Source of the DNA: JBAUHN01 sp049680295 | GTDB taxonomy: Bacteria > Pseudomonadota > Alphaproteobacteria > Rhodobacterales > Rhodobacteraceae | DNA length: 13,371 bases | Reading direction: 5' to 3' | NCBI GenBank assembly: GCA_049680295.1 | Contig: JBAUHN010000156.1 | Location: 1-13,371, forward strand | Shown: one piece after another, positions 7,721-13,371 of the stretch | How the letters are laid out: every line of letters begins with the position of its first letter | How positions within the stretch are numbered: the first letter of the stretch is position 1 | Program-made: the position numbers and the translations under genes | The notes under the pieces: generated by a model | The model's database searches: none | Told to the model about the DNA's origin: nothing | The model's input: only the letters and a program-made list of their open reading frames with translations

Positions 7721-8083
7721 CTAAGACAACATCACCGCAGCAATTGCCGCCATTGCAGGCACCGTCTGCACATAGAGTATCCGTTTGGAGGCGGTTGCCG
7801 CCCCATATAGCCCCGCAACAGCGACGCAGATCAGGAAGAACAGCGCGATGCGCGCGGACCAATCGGGGTCGGAAATCAGCAACGACCAGATCAACCCGGC
7901 CGCCAGAAAACTGTTATACAGACCTTGGTTGGCGGCCATTGGCACGGTGGGTTTGAACAGCTCGGCAGGGAAGTCCCGGAAAATCTTTGGCCCGCGGCTT
8001 TCCCAGGCGAACATTTCAAACCAGCAGATATAGAGATGCAGGGCGGCGATCAGGGCGATCAGGATCAGGGCCAGTGTGGACAT
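7721..8083 (-). CDS. DUF1304 family membrane protein
   Basis: A 120-residue small inner-membrane protein of the DUF1304 family, whose function is not established. The pattern is an N-terminal helix (2-22) ending in ALHLYICWFEMFAW, then a polar stretch FPAELFKPTVPMAANQGLYNSFLAAGL (split here as FPAELFKPTVPM and AANQGLYNSFLAAGL), which carries the family's conserved NQG(L/I)YN motif, then helices at about 52-70, 77-98 and 103-119. The length is typical. The ATG at 8083 is preceded by GAAAGG about 8 nt upstream. The gene lies in the same direction as 7132-7608 but 112 bp away, with no sign of coupling. Confidence 0.88.
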   Translation of the reverse strand: MSTLALILIALIAALHLYICWFEMFAWESRGPKIFRDFPAELFKPTVPMAANQGLYNSFLAAGLIWSLLISDPDWSARIALFFLICVAVAGLYGAATASKRILYVQTVPAMAAIAAVMLS

Positions 8084-8686
8084 GGGCTATGCCTTTCTAT
8101 GGGGCTTCGTGGTGGTATCTTGTTGGCCTCACGACTTGCGCGAAAGAGGCTCGATTTGGCTGGCAGGGGCCCTCACGGGCATTTGCTGGCTCAAAGGTAC
8201 ACGATTTTGCGCGGCTGAATGGGATTATTTGCGCAAGGTCCAAACCGCCGGAATTGTCGCCCCATTCTGTGCAGTGTGGCGCATAGCAGTGAGTAGGGCG
8301 TACCGACGTTGTCTGGCTTTAACCTCTCAACTTTAGCGCCGCTGATTGGAATCCGGCCGCCCACGCGCAGCTGGTGGCGTCTGCCAGCTTGGCAACCGAA
8401 AGCACATCCGCAACGGGTGGTGCCTTGTCCAGATCCATCGCTTGGAAAATGTGGCCAAGCGTAGCTTGCGGATCGGCACAGAGCCCATCCTAGGTCACAC
8501 CCAGAGGCGAAATCCGCGGCGACGCGAACCATGTGTTCCACGCGGTATCCATCTGCAAAGACAAGCCCATTGTACGATGCGGCATGAAAGGACGTGCGCG
8601 GTGCGGACAATTGGGGGCGTAAGAATTTTGTTGTCTGACCGCTTTCGCATCTTGGCGTCGCCAGGCCAAGCCACCATATAGGCGCA
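8084..8686. other. Gene-poor stretch, possible decayed gene on minus strand
   Basis: No intact gene is convincing here. On the minus strand, 8319-8489 reads 56 codons with a coding-like Ala/Asp-rich composition (for example FQAMDLDKAPPVADVLSVAK), ending in TAA. The same frame continues upstream across an in-frame TAG (8490-8492) to an ATG at 8708. This could be the C-terminus of a decayed gene; I do not recognise a family. On the plus strand a frame from 8082 to 8336 (MGYAFLWGFVVVS...) starts inside the DUF1304 start region without a ribosome binding site and is probably chance. No clear promoter for the sodium channel gene was found. Confidence 0.3.
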
Positions 8687-9502
8687 ATGGATCAGCCAAC
8701 TGACACAAAGACCACGCCCCTGCGCAAAAAAGTTGCCGACATTGTCGAGCATAAGATTTTTCGGGATTTCGTCCTGATTGTTATATTGTCAAATGCCATT
8801 ATTCTTGGTCTTGAAACCTCGGAAATCGTGATGTCCCGCGCGGGACAGTTGATTTACGTGCTTGATGCGATTTGTCTTGGCATTTTCGTTTTGGAAATCA
8901 CTCTGAAACTGTTTGTTTACCGCGCGAAATTCTTTCGTGATGGATGGAATATCTTTGACTTTCTGATTGTGGCCATCTCGCTCGTGCCTGTTTTTCAGGG
9001 CCTCACGGTGTTGCGTGCGATGCGCATTCTAAGACTGCTTCGGGTGATTTCTGTCTCGCCCTCAATGCGCCGTGTTGTCGAGGGTCTGATCAACGCATTA
9101 CCCGGCATGGGGGCTGTCTTTTTGCTGATGACGATCCTGTTTTATATTGGCGCTGTCATGGCGACCAAGATGTTTGGTCCTGCATTCCCGGAATGGTTTG
9201 GCACACTTGGCCGGTCGGGGTATTCATTGTTTCAGATTATGACCTTGGAAAGCTGGTCGATGGGCATCGTGCGCCCTGTTATGGAGGTCTATGCATACGC
9301 TTGGGCATTTTTCGTCCCCTTTATTCTGGTGACGACCTTTGCGGTTGTGAACTTGGTTGTTGGTTTGATCGTGAACTCGATGCAGGACGCCCACCACGCG
9401 GATGAGACCGAAAGAACCGCAGCGCATCGCGATGAAATATTGGATCGATTGGCCGCCATCGAAACGCTGTTGGGCGCGCAGGCCAAACAGAACAAATCGT
9501 AG
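8687..9502 (+). CDS. Voltage-gated sodium channel, NaChBac/BacNav family
   Basis: A 271-residue single-domain six-helix ion channel of the bacterial Nav family, which works as a homotetramer in the inner membrane. Segments: S1 about 26-43, S2 56-77 (Glu70, Lys74), S3 85-103 (Asp91), S4 voltage sensor 106-122 with arginines at 110, 113, 116 and 119 spaced every three residues, S5 139-162, pore helix 175-185, selectivity filter TLESWSM (186-192), S6 202-232. The filter is the hallmark of sodium-selective BacNav channels. After S6, residues 239-266 (DETERTAAHRDEILDRLAAIETLL, quoted as DETERTAAHRDE and ILDRLAAIETLL) look like the C-terminal neck and coiled-coil tetramerisation helix. The ATG at 8687 has only a weak AGGCG before it. 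The gene stands alone upstream of rpsB. Such channels occur in several marine Rhodobacteraceae; roles in motility or pH homeostasis are proposed for relatives. Confidence 0.95.
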   Translation: MDQPTDTKTTPLRKKVADIVEHKIFRDFVLIVILSNAIILGLETSEIVMSRAGQLIYVLDAICLGIFVLEITLKLFVYRAKFFRDGWNIFDFLIVAISLVPVFQGLTVLRAMRILRLLRVISVSPSMRRVVEGLINALPGMGAVFLLMTILFYIGAVMATKMFGPAFPEWFGTLGRSGYSLFQIMTLESWSMGIVRPVMEVYAYAWAFFVPFILVTTFAVVNLVVGLIVNSMQDAHHADETERTAAHRDEILDRLAAIETLLGAQAKQNKS

Positions 9503-9542
9503 CGCCATATGATGCCGCTTTCCCAGCCACACCAAATCCCTC

Positions 9543-9571
9543 TTGCGCCGCAACACATGCTGGCCTATACG
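9543..9571 (+). promoter_or_regulatory. Putative rpsB promoter (TTGCGC - 17 bp - TATACG)
   Basis: TTGCGC (9543-9548) and TATACG (9566-9571) are separated by exactly 17 bp, placing the transcription start near 9578 and leaving a leader of about 115 nt before the rpsB ATG. The position, just after the upstream gene and before a run of hairpins, fits a ribosomal protein promoter. Judged by eye. Confidence 0.5.
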
Positions 9572-9581
9572 CGCCCCACTT

Positions 9582-9671
9582 AAACCCGCAGTCGGGGTTT
9601 GGGCCTATGGGGGAGACATCCCCGTATGTCCGCCGGTTGGCGCATTCGCGTCGAACCCCCGACGAGGCGAA
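9582..9671 (+). promoter_or_regulatory. Structured rpsB leader: three consecutive hairpins
   Basis: Three stems can be drawn in the untranslated leader. First, AAACCC (9582-9587) with GGGTTT (9595-9600). Second, GGGGA (9610-9614) with TCCCC (9619-9623) closing a GACA loop. Third, TTCGCGTCG (9645-9653) with CGAC (9660-9663) and GCGAA (9667-9671) around a GAG bulge. The third stem ends about 8 nt before AAGGA, the rpsB ribosome binding site. Ribosomal protein operons are often feedback-controlled through such leaders, and S2 represses rpsB-tsf in E. coli. Whether this leader does so here is inference. Confidence 0.45.
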
Positions 9672-9692
9672 AACCGGAAAAGGAACGACCAC

Positions 9693-10505
9693 ATGGCTCA
9701 ACCTGAGTTCACCATGCGCCAATTGCTTGAAGCAGGCGTACACTTTGGCCACCAGACGCAGCGCTGGAACCCACGTATGGGTCCGTTTATCTACGGTGCG
9801 CGCAACGGCATTCATATCATGGATCTGACGCAAACTGTTCCAATGCTGGATCAGGCGCTGCAGGCCATCCGTGACACTGTCGCCAAGGGCGGCAGCATTC
9901 TTTTCGTGGGCACCAAGCGGCAGGCGGCTCAGCCGATCGCGGATGCGGCGGAAAAATGCGCACAGTATTACATGAACCACCGCTGGCTGGGCGGCACGCT
10001 GACCAACTGGCAGACCGTGTCCAAATCGATCCAGCGTCTGAAAAACATTGATGAGCAGTCCGAGCGCGGCTTTGAAGGTCTGACCAAGAAAGAGCGTCTT
10101 GGCATGGAGCGCGATCAGGGCAAGCTGCAGGCGTCTTTGGGTGGCATCCGCGAAATGGGTGGTCGTCCGGACCTGATCTTTGTGATCGACGTCAAAAAAG
10201 AAGCGCTGGCCATTGCGGAGGCCAACAAGCTGGGCATTCCGGTTGTGGCTGTGGTTGACACCAACTGCCCACCAGACGGCATCGACTATATCATCCCCGG
10301 CAACGATGATGCGGCCCGTGCCATCGCACTTTATTGCGACCTGGCGGCCCGTGCAGCGCTGGACGGCATGTCGGCGCAACTGGGTGCTGCCGGTGTTGAT
10401 CTGGGTGCCATGGAAGAGGCCCCTGTCGAAGAAGCCGTCGCAGAGGCCGCACCAGCTGAGGTTGCCGCTACAGAAGAGGCTGCACCGGCCGAAGCCAAGT
10501 CATAA
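9693..10505 (+). CDS. rpsB: 30S ribosomal protein S2
   Basis: Component of the small ribosomal subunit, assembled late near S1 and needed for initiation. It has 270 residues. The N-terminus MAQPEFTMRQLLEAGVHFGH and following QTQRWNPRMGPFIYGARNGIH are typical S2, as are MNHRWLGGTLTNW (about 94-106) and the later GGRPDLIFVID and GIPVVAVVDTNCPPDGIDY motifs (each shorter than the stated limit). The last 30 residues are an Ala/Glu/Pro-rich tail (EEAPVEEAVAEAAPAE...), commonly seen in alphaproteobacterial S2. The frame is open back to 9543, but the ATG at 9693 has AAGGA about 9 nt upstream and matches the family start. It is followed by tsf 104 bp downstream, the classic gene pair. Confidence 0.98.
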   Translation: MAQPEFTMRQLLEAGVHFGHQTQRWNPRMGPFIYGARNGIHIMDLTQTVPMLDQALQAIRDTVAKGGSILFVGTKRQAAQPIADAAEKCAQYYMNHRWLGGTLTNWQTVSKSIQRLKNIDEQSERGFEGLTKKERLGMERDQGKLQASLGGIREMGGRPDLIFVIDVKKEALAIAEANKLGIPVVAVVDTNCPPDGIDYIIPGNDDAARAIALYCDLAARAALDGMSAQLGAAGVDLGAMEEAPVEEAVAEAAPAEVAATEEAAPAEAKS

Positions 10506-10553
10506 GCATTGGCATCCGGGTGGAACATTCCCCCCGGCGACACGTTGACATGT

Positions 10554-10574
10554 GGGGCAGGGCGGACCTGCCCC
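10554..10574 (+). repeat. 8-bp hairpin between rpsB and tsf
   Basis: GGGGCAGG (10554-10561) and CCTGCCCC (10567-10574) form a perfect GC-rich stem with a 5-nt loop GCGGA. No T-run follows, so it is not an intrinsic terminator. It may stabilise or process the rpsB-tsf transcript, or lower tsf read-through. The right part of this element is repeated almost exactly at 11618-11637, after tsf. Confidence 0.6.
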
Positions 10575-10609
10575 CAGCGACTGCAATATGAACCAAGGAG
10601 AACCTGAAG

Positions 10610-11485
10610 ATGGCAATCACAGCATCTATGGTCAAAGACCTGCGCGACAGCACTGGCGCAGGCATGATGGACGCGAAAAAGGCGTTGACAGAAACCGGTG
10701 GCGACATGGAGGCGGCGGTCGATTGGCTGCGCACCAAAGGTCTGGCCAAAGCGGCCAAGAAATCCGGCCGCACTGCGGCTGAGGGTCTTGTGGCCGTTAA
10801 GGTTGTCGGCGGCCACGGCGTCGCGGTGGAAGTGAACTCGGAAACCGATTTCGTCGGTAAAAACGCCGAGTTTCAGGCCATGGTCAGCGGCATCGCGGAT
10901 GTTGCCGCCGGTGTGTCTGACGTGGACGCGCTAAAGGCGGCGGACATGGGCGGCAAAACGGTAGAAACCGTTGTCACAGACAAGATCGCCACCATCGGCG
11001 AAAACATGTCCGTGCGCCGCATGTCGGCGATTGATGGCGATGTGGTCGTGTCCTATGTGCACAACGCCGCCGCGCCCGGCATGGGCAAGATCGGCGTGCT
11101 GGTCGCAATGACCGGCGGCGACGCGGCATTTGGCAAACAGGTGGCGATGCATATCGCGGCTGTGAACCCTGCGTCCTTGTCCGAGGCGGATCTGGACCCG
11201 GCGGTTGTTGACAAAGAGAAAACCGTTCAGATGGACATCGCCCGCGAAAGCGGCAAGCCTGAAGCGGTGATCGAAAAGATGATCGTCGGCCGGATGAAAA
11301 AATACATGTCCGAAGTCACGCTGCTAAACCAGCAATTCGTCGTGAACCCCGATCTGACCGTGGGCGACGCCGCAAAAGAAGCCGGTGCCACTATCTCAGG
11401 CTTTGTGCGTTTGGAAGTTGGCGAAGGCATTGAAGTTGTGAAAGAAGATTTCGCAGCCGAAGTTGCGAAAGTCGGCCAAAGCTAA
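10610..11485 (+). CDS. tsf: Translation elongation factor Ts
   Basis: Guanine nucleotide exchange factor that releases GDP from EF-Tu in the cytosol. It has 291 residues, a usual length. The N-terminal UBA-like region holds signature 1, LRDSTGAGMMDAKKAL (11-26). Signature 2, EVNSETDFVGKN (74-85), contains the TDFV motif that contacts EF-Tu. The ATG is preceded by AAGGAG (10595-10600) with a 9-nt gap. It is the second gene of rpsB-tsf and is followed by a strong terminator, so the transcript ends here and frr/pyrH are not adjacent. Confidence 0.98.
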   Translation: MAITASMVKDLRDSTGAGMMDAKKALTETGGDMEAAVDWLRTKGLAKAAKKSGRTAAEGLVAVKVVGGHGVAVEVNSETDFVGKNAEFQAMVSGIADVAAGVSDVDALKAADMGGKTVETVVTDKIATIGENMSVRRMSAIDGDVVVSYVHNAAAPGMGKIGVLVAMTGGDAAFGKQVAMHIAAVNPASLSEADLDPAVVDKEKTVQMDIARESGKPEAVIEKMIVGRMKKYMSEVTLLNQQFVVNPDLTVGDAAKEAGATISGFVRLEVGEGIEVVKEDFAAEVAKVGQS

Positions 11486-11508
11486 CCCGACCTGCAAAAA
11501 AACATTCT

Positions 11509-11542
11509 AAAGGCGGTGTGCTTCGGTACGCCGCCTTTTTTT
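11509..11542 (+). terminator. Strong intrinsic terminator of rpsB-tsf
   Basis: AAAGGCGGTGTGC (11509-11521) pairs along its full 13 bp, with two G-T wobbles, to GTACGCCGCCTTT (11526-11538) across a TTCG tetraloop. Seven Ts follow from 11536 to 11542. It starts 23 bp after the tsf stop. Confidence 0.95.
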
Positions 11543-11884
11543 GTTCCCTGCAAATTGTTTTTCGGAAGTTCCGATTTCAAAACTAAAAATGCCGGGAATG
11601 GGTGTATGGGCCCGCCTGGCAGGGCGGACCCACCCCCTAACATACGATGCCCAATCCGGGGAGGAGATGGCAGTCTATTTGGGGTCCGGCCTGGGAATGG
11701 AAAAATACATCCCCAGACCGGATACCGGCGAACCGGGCGCTTGGTTAACCCTTGAATACAGGGCGTTCCAAGCTAGCGTTCCTTTGGCCAAAGCCACCAC
11801 TCATGGAACGGTTTTAGAATGCGCGATGACGCTGCGTCATGAAAGTCAGGGAATCCTTACCTTTGCAAAAAAGGCGGGCGGGGA
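11543..11884. other. Non-coding stretch rich in palindromes, between tsf terminator and luxR-type gene end
   Basis: No credible gene. The plus-strand frame 11541-11909 has no usable ribosome binding site (GAGGAG abuts an internal ATG at 11667) and no recognisable family. The stretch holds perfect palindromes at 11562-11574 (TCGGAAGTTCCGA), 11782-11793 (CTTTGGCCAAAG) and 11826-11840 (ATGACGCTGCGTCAT). It also holds a hairpin at 11607-11632 (see its own entry). CGTTCC occurs at 11764-11769 and 11777-11782 and its complement GGAACG at 11805-11810. No T-run follows a stem in the minus direction, so no clear terminator for the LuxR-family gene is seen. Confidence 0.5.
11607..11637. repeat. Hairpin element related to the rpsB-tsf intergenic element
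   Basis: TGGGCCCGCC (11607-11616) can pair with GGCGGACCCA (11623-11632) with one mismatch. The segment 11618-11637 matches 10556-10575 at 18 of 20 positions, including the 13-base core GGCAGGGCGGACC. The two copies differ only at the two bases after that core. Each sits in a hairpin in an untranslated region, one before and one after tsf, suggesting a small REP-like repeat family. Confidence 0.55.
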
Positions 11885-12634
11885 TCAGGCTTCCAGTACA
11901 AACATCTGATTGGCAAAGGCCGCTTTCAGGACAGCCTGCGCTGTCGTTTCAACTGCCAGTGCCTCGCGGGCCAATCGCAAGTGTTTTTCCACTGTGGCCG
12001 ATGTCAGCCCCATGATCACTGCGATGTCCTGCATTGTCTTGCCATCCCCGACCCATTCCAACGTCTGGCGCTGGCGTTTGGTCAAACCACGATTGGGCGC
12101 GGCATATGGCAGGGTCAGGATTTTCAGGTGGGCGATGTTGTTCATCAGTTGAATGTCGCGGCCATGCTCATTCCAGACGGCATCGACGTCATCCTGGCTC
12201 ATGCCGCTGCGTGCGGTCAGGGCGATGGCGCCTTTTGATCGCGCCGAGATCGACTTGAAACTGATGGTGTATCCGGCAGTAACACCGTGTTTGGCATTGA
12301 AATCAAACACTTTCCTTTCTTGTTCTGTAAAGGTCTCGCTGTCCAGCATCTGGCGCAAAACACCCCAACTGCCCGCCCCCTCGTTGGCCAAAGCCCAGCG
12401 GACCATCGGCGCGTGAAAATACAGACCTTGCCCAAGAAAAACATCTGTATAGGCTTTGGTCTGGTTGGTCAGGATCACAAAATCCTCAGGGTCACCCAGC
12501 GATGTCAACGTGCGGTAACGGGTAAACCCATAGATCAATCGGTCAAAACCAAATTCGGCCATTTTCGATGTATGTGCGTCCCACAATTCTTCAAGTTCCT
12601 GACAGTTCGACAGGAAATGCAGATACTTACGCAT
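11885..12634 (-). CDS. LuxR-family transcriptional regulator (possible LuxR solo)
   Basis: 249 residues with an autoinducer-binding-like domain (about 15-165) and a C-terminal LuxR-type helix-turn-helix (183-240, GLTKRQRQTLEWVGDGKTMQ with the recognition helix near SATVEKHLRLAREAL). In canonical acyl-homoserine-lactone receptors a Trp-Tyr-Asp-Pro set contacts the ligand. Here the matching stretch reads GLYFHAPMVRW (70-80): Pro77 is kept, but the aspartate position appears to be Ala76. Trp90 and Gly121 appear to match the other conserved sites. No luxI synthase is nearby. The ATG at 12634 is chosen over upstream frame extensions because it overlaps the aroQ stop (TGATG), implying translational coupling. 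Ligand and targets are unknown. Confidence 0.88.
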   Translation of the reverse strand: MRKYLHFLSNCQELEELWDAHTSKMAEFGFDRLIYGFTRYRTLTSLGDPEDFVILTNQTKAYTDVFLGQGLYFHAPMVRWALANEGAGSWGVLRQMLDSETFTEQERKVFDFNAKHGVTAGYTISFKSISARSKGAIALTARSGMSQDDVDAVWNEHGRDIQLMNNIAHLKILTLPYAAPNRGLTKRQRQTLEWVGDGKTMQDIAVIMGLTSATVEKHLRLAREALAVETTAQAVLKAAFANQMFVLEA

Positions 12635-13077
12635 CACTTTTGATGTCCGATATGCGTCAAAAGCGCATCCATCGCCAGGATATATCCCTGCGTGCCAAAG
12701 CCGCAAATCTGACCCAAAACCACCGGCGCAATCAACGACGTGTGTCGAAACGCCTCGCGGGCGTGGACATTGCTGATGTGCAATTCAATCACCGGCACGT
12801 CGACCGAACTGATGGCGTCTCGGAGTGCGACGGAGGTGTGTGTGTAGGCCCCGGCGTTAAAAACAATGCCGTCATGTTGACCTGCGGCGGCCTGAATGCT
12901 GTCAACCAAGTCACCTTCATGATTGGACTGCGCACATTGGACCTTTACCCCCGCTTTTTTACCGTGTGCTGCGCACATTGCCTCAACATCGTCCAGGGTT
13001 TGGGTGCCGTATACATCCGGCTGCCGGGTGCCAAGACGGTTTAGATTGGGTCCGTTAAGGATCAAAATTGCGGTCAT
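12634..13077 (-). CDS. aroQ: 3-dehydroquinate dehydratase, type II
   Basis: Dehydrates 3-dehydroquinate to 3-dehydroshikimate, the third step of the shikimate pathway to aromatic amino acids; a cytosolic dodecamer in the type II family. It has 147 residues, the usual length. All catalytic motifs are present: LNGPNLNRLGTRQPDVYG (7-24, catalytic Tyr23 and the mobile-loop Arg), QSNHEGDLVD (50-59), FNAGAYTHTSVALRDA (73-88, Asn and His) and ELHISNVHAREAFRH (98-112). The ATG at 13077 is preceded only by a weak GGGTAA. Its stop overlaps the start of the LuxR-family gene, so both are probably made from one transcript. Confidence 0.97.
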   Translation of the reverse strand: MTAILILNGPNLNRLGTRQPDVYGTQTLDDVEAMCAAHGKKAGVKVQCAQSNHEGDLVDSIQAAAGQHDGIVFNAGAYTHTSVALRDAISSVDVPVIELHISNVHAREAFRHTSLIAPVVLGQICGFGTQGYILAMDALLTHIGHQK

Positions 13078-13371
13078 AATTTACCCAGATTAGTTGGTTC
13101 AAACAGTCTTAGACGGTTCAAGGCTGACCTGTCCAGTGGAAGGCCGTTTGATCGGTGTCGGCTGATATCAAACTTCATGCCAAAAAGCCGCGCCATTCGC
13201 ACCAAATCGGGCATCGTTGCACAGCAAAAGAAAATGGGCCTCGCACAGCAGTCCCAGTCTTAGCCTGCAAATGCGGCCTGCTGAGAGACTTGCTTTCTCG
13301 ATCAAAGGTGATGGATGCGTCTTCGTCATGGTTCAGGTCTTCGAAAGATGCGGCGACTTCACCACGCCACG
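13078..13371. other. Right-edge region with an unrecognised minus-strand open frame
   Basis: No established gene is identified. A minus-strand frame is open from the window edge to a TGA at 13175-13177 (about 64 codons). Near the edge it reads GEVAASFEDLNHDEDASITF, acidic and coding-like, then turns into Cys/Trp/Arg-rich sequence typical of non-coding frames. This could be the tail of a gene outside the window or a decayed fragment. A second minus frame (34 codons, MKFDISRHRSNG...) ends in a TGA that overlaps the aroQ ATG, but no ribosome binding site or family supports it. The aroQ promoter was not located. Confidence 0.3.

Noticed and set aside
9321..10379. 352-codon minus-strand frame across the channel end and rpsB
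   Set aside because: It is antisense to two certain genes, and its Arg/His-rich composition is typical of a high-GC shadow frame.
11667..11909. Small plus-strand gene starting ATG at 11667
   Set aside because: The purine-rich GAGGAG touches the ATG with no spacing, no family is recognisable, and it runs into the end of the LuxR-family gene.
1..13371. CRISPR arrays, tRNA or rRNA genes, intact insertion sequences, defence systems
   Set aside because: I saw no regularly spaced repeats, no RNA gene signatures, no intact transposase, and no nuclease or toxin-antitoxin genes.

Overview
The window looks like chromosomal DNA of a marine alphaproteobacterium of the Rhodobacteraceae (Roseobacter group). 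The support is protein-level recognition of GyrA, Zwf, Pgl, Pgi, RpsB, Tsf and AroQ, a bacterial voltage-gated sodium channel with the TLESWSM filter typical of marine bacteria, high GC, and a LacI-type operator before zwf like that of the alphaproteobacterial regulator CceR. No database search was run.

Layout, left to right. (1) 1-912, minus: the N-terminal third of gyrA, cut by the left edge, with a putative promoter. (2) 1040-1987, minus: a radical SAM protein with a SPASM-like C-terminus and unknown substrate, divergent from (3) the tightly coupled zwf-pgl-pgi operon (2182-5908, plus). These three genes convert glucose-6-phosphate to 6-phosphogluconate (entry to the Entner-Doudoroff pathway) and link to fructose-6-phosphate. 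(4) 5909-7131: an EamA-type permease on the minus strand, lying between the intact end of pgi and a second, decayed copy of the pgi 3' end (6964-7069). This marks an old duplication or insertion. (5) 7132-8083, minus: an AT-richer four-helix membrane protein of unknown function and a DUF1304 membrane protein. (6) 8084-8686: about 600 bp without a convincing gene, possibly holding a decayed one. (7) 8687-9502, plus: the sodium channel gene. (8) 9543-11542, plus: the translation operon rpsB-tsf, with a promoter, a structured leader, an intergenic hairpin and a strong intrinsic terminator. (9) 11543-11884: a non-coding stretch rich in palindromes. (10) 11885-13077, minus: aroQ followed by a coupled LuxR-family regulator. 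(11) 13078-13371: no convincing gene; an open frame runs off the right edge on the minus strand.

Most of the window is core chromosome: DNA topology, central carbon metabolism, translation and the shikimate pathway. The accessory-looking parts are 5909-8686 and the right edge. I found no tRNA, rRNA, CRISPR array, intact insertion sequence or defence system. The points most worth a second look are the decayed pgi end flanking the permease, the near-perfect LacI-type operator before zwf, the multi-hairpin rpsB leader, the LuxR-type protein that seems to lack the usual acyl-homoserine-lactone-binding aspartate, and a 20-bp repeat that forms hairpins on both sides of tsf.
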